Shown: positions 7,287 to 13,868 of the stretch, in pieces
Layout: every line of letters begins with the position of its first letter
Position numbering within the stretch: the stretch's first letter is position 1
DNA from: an uncultured Bacilli bacterium
Lineage (GTDB): Bacteria; Bacillota_I; Bacilli_A; RF39; UBA660
Length of the DNA stretch: 17,659 bases
Direction of reading: 5' to 3'
NCBI GenBank assembly: GCA_949840855.1
Contig: CATKYP010000005.1
Span: 1 to 17,659, forward strand
The notes under the pieces: model-generated
What the model was told of the DNA's origin: nothing
The model's database searches: none
Seen by the model: only the letters and a program-made list of their open reading frames with translations
Made by a program: the position numbers and the translations under genes

Positions 7287-7364
7287 TTCTTATCCTGCTA
7301 TTTCATATTTTGTTAAATTATTAATCTTTTAGGATGATAGATAAAACTTTCTATACTTTATGAG

Positions 7365-7393
7365 TTGACTCTTCTTTTTTATGGAGGTATCAT
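7365..7393 (+). promoter_or_regulatory. Promoter of the recombinase operon
   Basis: TTGACT (7365-7370), 17 nt, TATCAT (7388-7393), each one base from the sigma-A consensus. It would start transcription near 7400, ahead of the small ORF and the recombinase. Confidence 0.55.
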
Positions 7394-7530
7394 GCATCAT
7401 ACAAAAAGGAGATGATGCTTATGAAGATTATAATGGAGGTTTATTATAGTAAGTAATGTTGTACACATACCAAATAATATTACTAAAACAAAAATTAATG
7501 CCATAGAATTTATTGGAGGTATTAAACTCT

Positions 7531-7710
7531 ATGGTTAAATACAAAGTTAATTTAAAGTTTAAAGAACATGGAAAATCTTTAAATGAAACAATAACTAATG
7601 TATTAAGAATCGAACTAGAAAAAAGAATAAATATGACTTGCAATATTTTAAAAAAGGAGTTACCATTCAAGCATACTCATTATTCCCAAATGGAAGGGAG
7701 TAGTAATTAA
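7531..7710 (+). CDS. Small protein coupled to the recombinase (TnpW-like or directionality-factor candidate)
   Basis: 59 residues from ATG 7531, with GGAGG 11 nt upstream; a TTG at 7513 is in frame but lies before that ribosome binding site. The stop TAA shares its last A with the recombinase ATG (TAATG), implying translational coupling. The first half reads YKVNLKFKEHGKSLNETITNVLRIELEK: a beta-strand pair then a helix, loosely like the small TnpW-type proteins near Tn4451-like recombinases. The C-terminus is polar (KHTHYSQMEGSSN). Its size and position suit an accessory or excision-directing factor, but no such activity can be read from the sequence. Confidence 0.6.
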   Translation: MVKYKVNLKFKEHGKSLNETITNVLRIELEKRINMTCNILKKELPFKHTHYSQMEGSSN

Positions 7711-9275
7711 TGATTGGGAATAGTAGTTTTAAAGTAGGAATATATATAAGATTATCAAGAGATGATGGAAATATAGAATCTGATAGTATTGTTAGTCAAA
7801 GAAGTTTGCTTAATCAATATATTAAAGAAAACAATTACAATTTAATAGATGAGTATGTTGATGATGGGTTTACGGGAACAAACTTTGAAAGACCATCATT
7901 TAAGAGAATGATTAAGGATATCGAATCCGGAAAAATTAATATGATCATTACAAAAGATATGTCCAGATTAGGTAGAGATTATATAGGCACAGGAGAGTTA
8001 ATTGAAAAGTATTTTCCAAATAAAAATGTTAGGTATATTGCTATTAATGATGGGATTGATACATTCATAGATAATACAAATAACGATATAGCACCTTTTA
8101 AAGCAATAATGAATGATATGTATGCTAAAGATATTTCTAAAAAGGTTAAAACAAGTTTACATTCTAGAATGAAAGAAGGACTATATGTATCTGGTAGATG
8201 TCCTTTTGGTTATATGAAAGATCCAACTAATAAAAATCATTTAGTTATAAATGAGAAGCAATCAGAAACGGTTAAATTAATATTTGATTTAGCACTTAAA
8301 GGGAATACTTATCATTATATTGCACAAGAATTAACTAAAAGAAAAATCAAAACACCAGCATCTTATTATAATTATGTTTGGAATACAAAGTGCATAAATA
8401 CAAATTGTTTAAGCCAAGAATATGGTGTATGGGTTGATACCACTATAAAAGCAATTCTTACTAATCAAATATATGTTGGGGATACAGTTCAAGGTAAGAC
8501 TAAAAAGATTAATTATAAACTTAAAAAGACAGTTAAAAATAATCCGAATGATTTTATAATAGTAGAAAATACTCACGAAGCAATTATTGATAGAGATATT
8601 TTTAATTATGTGCAGGACTTATTACCTAAAAATGTTAAAAGACCAGAGAAAAAAAGATTTTACTTATTAGATGGACTTTTATATTGTGGAGATTGCAAAC
8701 ATCGTATAACTATTAGATATCAAAATAAAACAGGAAGAAGTTATACAACTTGTGATTATTATAGAACTTATTCAAAATACCATGTTTGTACAACACATAC
8801 AAATAATTATGAAACACTAGAAAGAGTTATTCTAGATAATATTAGAAATGTATGTAAAAATTATTTAGATAAGAATAAAATAAAAGATTCTATCGGTAAT
8901 ATAGAGTTCGAAGATAATACTTTAAAGATTAAAAAACAAATTGAGAGTCTAGTACTTATTAATAATAAACTAATAGAAAATTTGGATAAAACATATATGG
9001 ATATGTTAAAAGGTATTATTGATGAAGAGCAATGCATTAGAATAAGCGAAAACCTAAAACAAGAAATAGCAAATAATAAATCAAGTATTGATAATCTTAA
9101 AAATGAGAATTTAGAAACAAATAAAATAGACAATAAGATGATAGAAAAATATATTAATGAATTTTTATCTTTAGATAATCCAACTAGAGAATTAATAATA
9201 AATTTAGTTGAAAAAATCTATATCTATCAAGATAAGCAGGTAGATATTATATTTACATTTAAAAATGTTACATAA
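7710..9275 (+). CDS. Large serine recombinase (TndX/TnpX-like)
   Basis: A 521-residue site-specific recombinase that would integrate and excise the element by double-strand cleavage with a 5'-linked (serine) intermediate. Residues 8-150 are the resolvase domain, with nucleophile Ser16 in YIRLSRDD, SIVSQRSLL (26-34) and TKDMSRLGRDYIG (81-93). About 167-300 is the recombinase domain (FGYMKDP, YHYIAQELTKRKIKTP, IKAILTNQIYVG). About 320-375 is a zinc ribbon with Cys326, Cys329, Cys348 and Cys360. About 400-470 is the coiled coil. All expected parts are present and the length is close to Tn5397 TndX, so it is probably active. It is preceded by GGGAG 9 nt upstream and overlaps the small ORF. The gene ends 14 bp before the right attachment core. 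Confidence 0.95.
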   Translation: MIGNSSFKVGIYIRLSRDDGNIESDSIVSQRSLLNQYIKENNYNLIDEYVDDGFTGTNFERPSFKRMIKDIESGKINMIITKDMSRLGRDYIGTGELIEKYFPNKNVRYIAINDGIDTFIDNTNNDIAPFKAIMNDMYAKDISKKVKTSLHSRMKEGLYVSGRCPFGYMKDPTNKNHLVINEKQSETVKLIFDLALKGNTYHYIAQELTKRKIKTPASYYNYVWNTKCINTNCLSQEYGVWVDTTIKAILTNQIYVGDTVQGKTKKINYKLKKTVKNNPNDFIIVENTHEAIIDRDIFNYVQDLLPKNVKRPEKKRFYLLDGLLYCGDCKHRITIRYQNKTGRSYTTCDYYRTYSKYHVCTTHTNNYETLERVILDNIRNVCKNYLDKNKIKDSIGNIEFEDNTLKIKKQIESLVLINNKLIENLDKTYMDMLKGIIDEEQCIRISENLKQEIANNKSSIDNLKNENLETNKIDNKMIEKYINEFLSLDNPTRELIINLVEKIYIYQDKQVDIIFTFKNVT

Positions 9276-9277
9276 AA

Positions 9278-9304
9278 ACTGTATCTGGAGATACTTTATA
9301 CAGT
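9278..9304 (+). repeat. attR: GATAC core within a 7-bp inverted repeat
   Basis: The core GATAC is at 9290-9294. ACTGTAT (9278-9284, element side) and ATACAGT (9298-9304, host side) are inverted arms with their midpoint at 9291, as expected for a serine-recombinase site. From 9290 onward the sequence resumes LysM coding (DTLYSISRAYNVSVDELKRL). Confidence 0.75.
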
Positions 9305-9730
9305 ATTAGTAGAGCCTATAATGTAAGTGTAGATGAATTAAAAAGATTAAACAATTTAACTAGTAATACACTAATAGTTGGGCAACAATTAATAATACCA
9401 ACTAATGAGATAGATGATAACAATACTAATAAGCAAACATATACAGTTAAGCGAGGCGATACCTTATACTCTATTGCTAGAAACTTTAATGTAAGTGTAG
9501 ATCAGTTAATGCGTGAAAATAATTTATCTAGTAGTGTTTTATCACTTGGTCAAGTTTTAATAATCCCTAATAATAGCAGTACTAATAGAACATATTATGT
9601 AAAAGCTGGGGATACTCTATATTCTATTGCTAGAAATTTTGGAGTTTCTGTTGATGATATTAAAAGACTAAATAACTTGACTTCGAATACTTTATCTATT
9701 GGCCAAAGCTTGTTAATTCCAAATAAGTAA
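9290..9730 (+). pseudogene. 3' part of interrupted LysM gene
   Basis: Resumes the LysM gene begun at 4720, in frame. It encodes the rest of LysM 2 (DTLYSISRAYNVSVDELKRLNN), LysM 3 (YTVKRGDTLYSIARNFNVSVDQL) and LysM 4 (YYVKAGDTLYSIARNFGVSVDDI), and stops at TAA 9728-9730, followed by a terminator. There are no internal stops and LysM spacing is regular, so the fragment has not decayed. Upstream in frame there is a stop at 9260-9262 and no ribosome binding site; the first in-frame ATG is at 9509, inside LysM 3. It is therefore probably silent unless the element excises. Confidence 0.9.
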
Positions 9731-9766
9731 AACTATTTATTATCTTTTAAATAGTTTTATTTTTTC
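9729..9766 (+). terminator. Terminator of the LysM gene
   Basis: AAAACTATTTA (9729-9739) pairs with TAAATAGTTTT (9748-9758), 8-nt loop, followed by ATTTTTTC. It also covers the 3' end of the convergent minus-strand gene, where the trailing U-run is weaker. Confidence 0.8.
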
Positions 9767-10510
9767 TTTTTCATCTTTAAAAGTGGCCCTATTATTTTTA
9801 GTACTAAGTGCTATATCAAGTCCTAAGTCTATCTCTTCAAGATTAATTTCAAAAAAGGATAAGACATCTATAAGTGTATTATAATCTAATGTCTCTATTG
9901 TGTTAATTGTAATACAACTTTTGATTCTTTCAACATATATTTTCTCTTGTTCACTAGTATCATTACTTACATTTTCAAATGCTAATAGTTCATTTTTCTT
10001 TTTTGATAACGTATTTATATATTCTATATATAAAGCTTCATTTCCACTATTATGTGCTTCTATCATTTTTTTAAATAAGTTTTCAGTTTCTATTTCTAAG
10101 TTTTGCTTTTTTATTTTAGTTATCTCATCTTCTGTTTGATAGTTGTTTAAAGCTATTATTCCTTCAATTAAATTCTTTTCATCTAATAACATTTCTATTA
10201 TTTGAACTAGATGAGGAATTTCATATTCATCGTATTCTATATAAAGGTATTCTTTTGCAGAAGAGAAAAAGTCATTTGATTCTATAGTTTTTCTATTATT
10301 TATTTTTAAATTTCTAATATATCCATCAAGTACTTTTTTGGCATATTTATATTCCATAGTACTTTCAATTTCTTCTTCTACATGCTTTTTATTTCTTCTT
10401 AGGCTAAGTAAAACTTCCCTTTTTAAACTTTGTAGATTATTTTTATCAATAGATATTTGTTTTTTTATAATAGCACTATTTTCTTTAGTTAAATAGTAAT
10501 ATGTATCCAT
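9740..10510 (-). CDS. Unrecognised helical protein, 256 residues
   Basis: I do not recognise this protein. The start is ATG 10510 with AAAGGAGG upstream (MDTYYYLTKENSAIIKKQIS); an open frame extends to 10573 but covers the promoter. The sequence is highly charged (Lys, Glu, Asn, Ile) and mostly helical, with coiled-coil tendency around 15-75 (KNNLQSLKREVLLSLRRNKK) and 125-185. No signal peptide, membrane helix, metal-binding motif or nucleotide-binding motif is visible. It is convergent with the LysM gene, and the same-strand 513-residue gene lies upstream, but each has its own promoter and the two are separated by a terminator. Confidence 0.75.
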   Translation of the reverse strand: MDTYYYLTKENSAIIKKQISIDKNNLQSLKREVLLSLRRNKKHVEEEIESTMEYKYAKKVLDGYIRNLKINNRKTIESNDFFSSAKEYLYIEYDEYEIPHLVQIIEMLLDEKNLIEGIIALNNYQTEDEITKIKKQNLEIETENLFKKMIEAHNSGNEALYIEYINTLSKKKNELLAFENVSNDTSEQEKIYVERIKSCITINTIETLDYNTLIDVLSFFEINLEEIDLGLDIALSTKNNRATFKDEKEKIKLFKR

Positions 10511-10541
10511 GCTTTTTCCTCCTTTAAAATTATTTAACATA

Positions 10542-10570
10542 ATTATATTATTAAGAAATATGAAATGCAA
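10542..10570 (-). promoter_or_regulatory. Promoter of the 256-residue gene
   Basis: Minus strand: TTGCAT (10570-10565), 17 nt, TATAAT (10547-10542), about 30 nt upstream of the start codon at 10510. Confidence 0.6.
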
Positions 10571-10590
10571 CATTATTTCTTTAATAACAG

Positions 10591-10619
10591 ATAAAAAAAT
10601 GAGCAGTTTTACTCATTTT
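10591..10619 (-). terminator. Terminator of the 513-residue gene
   Basis: On the minus strand AAAATGAG (10619-10612) pairs with CTCATTTT (10603-10596), 8-nt loop, followed by TTT. The stem begins within the last codons and the TGA stop. Confidence 0.75.
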
Positions 10620-12154
10620 CTATAGTTAATAGGATCATATCCAAAGTTTAGTTCTAATATTTTCATACAATCACTTGCATAATTAGCACATAAACCTATA
10701 CCATTATAATTAGCATAACCGTTAGTCCAGCCACTATATGCTTTAAACAATTCATTATAATCGTTATCTTCTATATTTCTATATATATTTTTTATGTTAC
10801 TTAGGCAATATGCAATATTTTCAATAAAGCTATATGGATCTTTAAGTATATCTTTTTTATTTATTGTTTGTTTTATTATTTGTAATGGTTGTTCTTTATT
10901 AACAACTTGAGTCAGACTATAGTGCATTTTAATTGAGTCAAATTCTTCACTCTTTTCAAGATCTTCTAACGTTTTATATAGAATTGTCATAATAAGTTCT
11001 TGGTCAACATTATATTTCTCGCTACATTCAAATATATAATACTTATAATATTTTAATATTTCTTCTTTTTCATCTATATATACATCTTCTTGTATTTTAG
11101 TTTCTTCTTTAGAACATTCTATTTCTTGAACAGCATCATTCATAATAATTTGATTATTTTCTACAGTTTTTTCTTCTGATTGTGAATAGTTACTTTTTGA
11201 GTCACTTTTTGAAGGTTCACTACTAGTTGCTACTAGATCACTTACTCCTGATAAATAGTTTATAGGCTCTACTATTCCATCATCTTTTCTCTCTTTAATC
11301 TTAAAATTATTATAATTTATAGCTACTCTTTTACTTTTTCTATTATTAATAACTTCTATTATTTTAGAAGCAACTTCTACTAATCTGGCATTTATTTCAC
11401 TAATATTCTTTAATAGTTCATCTTTAGCTTTCTTTAAATTATTTATGTATTCTTGCGGTTTTGTAGTGTAGTAATTTGCTACTGACTTTTGAACAGCCAT
11501 TTTTCTACTTTGAAGTGTTCTTTCACGTTTGTAAAGATTTTCTAGTTTTGGTTCTAGTGTTGCTGCTATAGTATATGGGATAGCAAATTTTTCATCTATT
11601 ATTTCCTTTTTACCATTTATATCAATCTCTAGTTTATTTTCAATAGGTTGCAATTTTATTGATTCTAAAATATCTCTACAATAATTTAATTTTCCTTTAA
11701 TATCTATTATAGCTTCATAATAATCTAAAGAGAAATAACAACCATCAATAAACATAAGTTTTTTTTGTTCAGATATTATTTTTTCTCTTGCTTTTTTCTT
11801 TTTTAGTTCTATAACATTTTTATAGCAAGATTTAAAAAGACGTTCATAATCTCCATTAATTACATATTTTTCCATTCCTAATATTATTTCTTTTTTATTA
11901 ATTATTGGCTCTTTTGATATAAGAGCAGCTAATTTTTCATAATATTCAATTTTTAAATTATCTGGTAATTCTTTTACTTTTTTCCAATTATCATATTCTT
12001 TTTTTATACATAATTTATTATACTTTATTAGATATGAATTTAGTTCCTCCTTATATTCTTCATTTTTTGTTATTTCATATTTTTCCTTTAATACTTCAAT
12101 AATTTGTTCTATTACATTTAATAAATCTGCAATATTATTTTTGTTTTGCTCCAT
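10613..12154 (-). CDS. Coiled-coil protein with a lysozyme/transglycosylase-like C-terminus
   Basis: 513 residues; the family is not recognised. Residues 1-280 are long charged helices with coiled-coil tendency (IIEVLKEKYEITKNEEY; YINNLKKAKDELLKNISEIN). About 300-365 is a Ser/Glu-rich low-complexity linker. About 368-510 (ILKYYKYYIFECSEKYNVDQELIMTILYKTLE, then DPYSFIENIAYCLSNIKNIYR, NDYNELFKAYSGWTNGYANY) has the layout of Slt-type transglycosylase folds: a helix ending in D-x-E-L, a glutamate, a repeated-helix middle and an aromatic Y-S-G-W segment where Slt has Y-N-x-G. This is pattern-based and activity is doubtful. There is no signal peptide. The start ATG has AAAGGGGG upstream, and a consensus promoter abuts the insertion sequence. 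Confidence 0.72.
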   Translation of the reverse strand: MEQNKNNIADLLNVIEQIIEVLKEKYEITKNEEYKEELNSYLIKYNKLCIKKEYDNWKKVKELPDNLKIEYYEKLAALISKEPIINKKEIILGMEKYVINGDYERLFKSCYKNVIELKKKKAREKIISEQKKLMFIDGCYFSLDYYEAIIDIKGKLNYCRDILESIKLQPIENKLEIDINGKKEIIDEKFAIPYTIAATLEPKLENLYKRERTLQSRKMAVQKSVANYYTTKPQEYINNLKKAKDELLKNISEINARLVEVASKIIEVINNRKSKRVAINYNNFKIKERKDDGIVEPINYLSGVSDLVATSSEPSKSDSKSNYSQSEEKTVENNQIIMNDAVQEIECSKEETKIQEDVYIDEKEEILKYYKYYIFECSEKYNVDQELIMTILYKTLEDLEKSEEFDSIKMHYSLTQVVNKEQPLQIIKQTINKKDILKDPYSFIENIAYCLSNIKNIYRNIEDNDYNELFKAYSGWTNGYANYNGIGLCANYASDCMKILELNFGYDPINYRK

Positions 12155-12230
12155 ATATATCCCCCTTTTATGTTTTGCTAATCTCTATCCTTTTTTATAT
12201 TAAGCAAAGATTGTCCAACATTTGAGGCAT

Positions 12231-12258
12231 ATTATATCAAATTTTCAAAATTTGTCAA
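12231..12258 (-). promoter_or_regulatory. Consensus promoter abutting the IS left end
   Basis: Minus strand: TTGACA (12258-12253), 16 nt, TATAAT (12236-12231); both boxes are perfect. It drives the 513-residue gene about 70 nt downstream. If the insertion sequence ends at 12253, the -35 box is its terminal six bases, giving a hybrid promoter. Confidence 0.75.
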
Positions 12259-12328
12259 GTCTTTTTGGTTACTATTGTAATCATTTTATGATAATGTCAG
12301 TATATATCATTTTCTAAAAATGTCAGTA
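12253..12328 (+). repeat. Left terminal repeat of the IS
   Basis: Starts with TGTCAAGTCTTTTTG and includes ATGTCAGTA at 12294-12302 and 12320-12328, separated by an ATCATTTT block that also occurs in the right end. Confidence 0.65.
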
Positions 12329-12333
12329 AATAG

Positions 12334-12360
12334 TATAATATACTCCTTAAGAAAGGAGTA
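12334..12360 (+). promoter_or_regulatory. Transposase -10 box and RBS-blocking hairpin
   Basis: TATAAT is at 12334-12339 (its -35, TTTCTA at 12311-12316, is weak). TACTCCTT (12341-12348) pairs perfectly with AAGGAGTA (12353-12360) around AAGA. The right arm holds the AAGGAG ribosome binding site, 9 nt before the ATG. A transcript started from this -10 (near 12346) would lack most of the left arm and stay translatable; read-through transcripts would fold and block translation. Confidence 0.65.
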
Positions 12361-12367
12361 ATCAAAT

Positions 12368-13708
12368 ATGAATAATGAAAGGATTACATTAACAATGAAA
12401 GAACAAAAAATTAATGATGTTTTAGTAAAATTAATTGCAAAGGAAATCAATATATCAGATGCTTCTAGATTAACTGGTTTATCTGAAAGACAAATCTATA
12501 GAAAGAAAAAATCATATAAAGAACTTGGTATTCAAAGTATTCCTCATAAAAATAAAAATAAGCCTACTGGTAGAGGTTACACTAAGGAACTAAAAGATAC
12601 CATTTTAAATCTCTATAATCAAGAATATTCTGGTTGGAATTTCTATCATTTTAACGATACTTTACAAGATTTTCATAATATAAATGTTTCTGATACTTTT
12701 ATTTATAATCTATTTACATCTAATGGCATCTCTTCTCCCCATAAATATAAATCTAGAAAGAAAGCCCATCCCCCAAGACAAAGACGTGAATATGCTGGTG
12801 AATTAATTCAAGTTGATGCTTCTAAGCATAAATGGTTCTATGGTGATGATACTTATTATTATCTACATGGTGGTATTGATGATTCTACTGGTACTGTTAC
12901 TTCTTGCTTCTTTGCTCGACAAGAAACTATATATGGATATCAAATGATTATGAAACAAACTCTTCAAAACTTTGGTATACCAGAGTGCCTTTATACTGAC
13001 TATAGAACTGTTTTTAAATCTACTAAAAGGTCCCTTACTTTAGATGAAGAACTTCAAGGTAAACAAATTAAAAATACCAGATTTGCTAATATGTTAGAAC
13101 ATATTGGTACTGGTATTATCTCAACTATAAATCCTCGTGCAAAAGGTAGAATTGAAAGACTTTGGCGCACTTTTCAAGACCGTTTATATAATGAACTTAA
13201 AAAGAAAAACATCAATAATATTGAAGAGGCAAATCATTATTTAAACGACATATTTATCCCAAAATACAACGCAAGATTCGCTCTTCCTATTGATGATACC
13301 AAAAATCATTTTATCTGTCTAGATAGAGATTTTGATTATAATAAAGAACTTGCTATTTGGAGTGAACATAAGGTTTTTAATAATTCTTATTTACAATATG
13401 ATAATTCTTACCATATTATCTTAGAAAATTATAAAAAAGCATACTTACCAACTAGCAAATGTGTTAAAGTATATACCTTTTTAGATGGCTCTGAGCATAT
13501 TTTATTTAATGATAAATGGTATGATTTGCTCTCTGTTAAAGATTTTAAACTTAATGTTAATAATAAAAATAAGACTTCACAAAAAATATCAACAAATGTG
13601 ATTAATTCATCTAAAGCCCTTAGGCCTTCCAATTCACCTTGGAAGAAAGGACTTCCTCCAACAACAAGCAATAAATGCATGTATTATTCGCTTGAGCATG
13701 GGTGCTAG
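12368..13708 (+). CDS. ISNCY (IS1202 group) DDE transposase
   Basis: 446 residues. The N-terminal helix-turn-helix region (about 12-50) reads INDVLVKLIAKEINISDASR then LTGLSERQIYRKKKSYKELG. A catalytic RNase H-like domain follows with Asp150 (LIQVDASKHKWF), Asp211 (CLYTDYRTVF) and Glu263 (RAKGRIERLWRTFQDRLYNE), the DDE triad in the spacing of IS1202-type enzymes. The C-terminal part contains YNARFALP and a lysine-rich tail. The frame is full length without stops, so the copy may be active. It starts at ATG after AAGGAG, which is held in a hairpin. A 12-bp hairpin overlaps the stop codon. Confidence 0.92.
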   Translation: MNNERITLTMKEQKINDVLVKLIAKEINISDASRLTGLSERQIYRKKKSYKELGIQSIPHKNKNKPTGRGYTKELKDTILNLYNQEYSGWNFYHFNDTLQDFHNINVSDTFIYNLFTSNGISSPHKYKSRKKAHPPRQRREYAGELIQVDASKHKWFYGDDTYYYLHGGIDDSTGTVTSCFFARQETIYGYQMIMKQTLQNFGIPECLYTDYRTVFKSTKRSLTLDEELQGKQIKNTRFANMLEHIGTGIISTINPRAKGRIERLWRTFQDRLYNELKKKNINNIEEANHYLNDIFIPKYNARFALPIDDTKNHFICLDRDFDYNKELAIWSEHKVFNNSYLQYDNSYHIILENYKKAYLPTSKCVKVYTFLDGSEHILFNDKWYDLLSVKDFKLNVNNKNKTSQKISTNVINSSKALRPSNSPWKKGLPPTTSNKCMYYSLEHGC

Positions 13709-13747
13709 TCAAGAGCACTTTAGTGTTCATCTCGACTCTTGACTAGC
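13704..13747 (+). terminator. Hairpin at the transposase 3' end
   Basis: GCTAGTCAAGAG (13704-13715) pairs perfectly with CTCTTGACTAGC (13736-13747), 20-nt loop, beginning within the last codon and TAG stop. A second hairpin follows (ACTTCAAAAG/CTTTTGAAGT, 13770-13779 and 13785-13794). Neither is followed by a strong T-run, so they may be weak terminators or blocks to incoming transcription. Confidence 0.5.
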
Positions 13748-13812
13748 TTTGTAGTGATATAATATTTCTACTTCAAAAGTTACTCTTTTGAAGTTAGTAG
13801 TCTATTATCTCC

Positions 13813-13864
13813 TACTGTCATTTTCTCAAAATGATTTTACTGACATTTTCAAAAAAATTTGACA
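13813..13864 (-). repeat. Right terminal repeat of the IS
   Basis: Reversed, it starts TGTCAAATTTTTTTG, then ATGTCAGTA (13846-13838), ATCATTTT and ATGACAGTA (13821-13813), matching the left end. Confidence 0.65.
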
Positions 13865-13868
13865 GTAC

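Larger units (their letters stand above)
7045..7530. other. Non-coding, palindrome-rich control region of the element
   Basis: 486 bp without a convincing gene. Short frames on both strands around 7050-7332 lack ribosome binding sites and overlap palindromes. It contains a run of hairpins (7187-7286), repeats of ATCATCCTA/TAGGATGAT (7102, 7186, 7199, 7330), the recombinase-operon promoter (7365-7393), and short leader frames. One, 7421-7456 (MKIIMEVYYSK), has AAGGAG 9 nt upstream. Another, ending at the TAA at 7535-7537, reads SNVVHIPNNITKTKINAIEF and overlaps the next gene's start, but has no standard start codon. Possible roles are recombinase control, an accessory-protein binding site, or a remnant transfer/replication origin. 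Confidence 0.5.
5404..9289 (+). mobile_element. Serine-recombinase integrative element inserted in the LysM gene
   Basis: About 3,886 bp placed between two copies of GATAC (5404-5408 and 9290-9294), with the split LysM gene on both sides. Contents in order: a terminator, a GNAT gene (minus), two ASCH-type genes (plus), palindrome-rich non-coding DNA, a small ORF, and a large serine recombinase ending 14 bp before the right core. A recombinase gene abutting one attachment site, a very short shared core and no long target duplication are typical for large serine recombinases. No relaxase, conjugation, replication or capsid gene is present, so it is either a minimal self-excising unit or a reduced remnant. 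Rejoining the flanks restores the host frame exactly. Confidence 0.88.
12253..13864 (+). mobile_element. Insertion sequence, IS1202-like (ISNCY)
   Basis: About 1.6 kb around a single transposase gene. The left end (12253-12302) and right end (13864-13813 reversed) match as inverted repeats: TGTCAAGTCTTTTTG against TGTCAAATTTTTTTG (13 of 15), then ATCATTTT and AATG(T/A)CAGTA, with a 2-nt length difference between these blocks. The ATGTCAGTA unit recurs about every 25 bp (12294, 12320; reversed at 13846, with ATGACAGTA at 13821), probably as transposase binding sites. I found no clear target duplication, so the outer limits may be off by some bases; GGT(T)ACT at 12267 and 13869 is an alternative boundary. 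Confidence 0.8.

Noticed and set aside
7050..7332. Two overlapping short frames on opposite strands (7050-7244 and 7147-7332)
   Set aside because: Neither has a ribosome binding site and both cross the palindromes; they look like chance frames in AT-rich DNA.
8861..9133. Minus-strand frame inside the recombinase coiled coil
   Set aside because: Antisense shadow; Leu/Ile/Ser-rich translation typical of reversed Lys/Asn-rich coding sequence.
5404..9289. Prophage or conjugative element
   Set aside because: No capsid, terminase, relaxase, coupling ATPase or mating-pair gene in the element.
9509..9730. Separate small LysM gene starting at ATG 9509
   Set aside because: The frame begins inside LysM 3 without a ribosome binding site and continues upstream to the insertion point at 9290, so it is part of the split gene.
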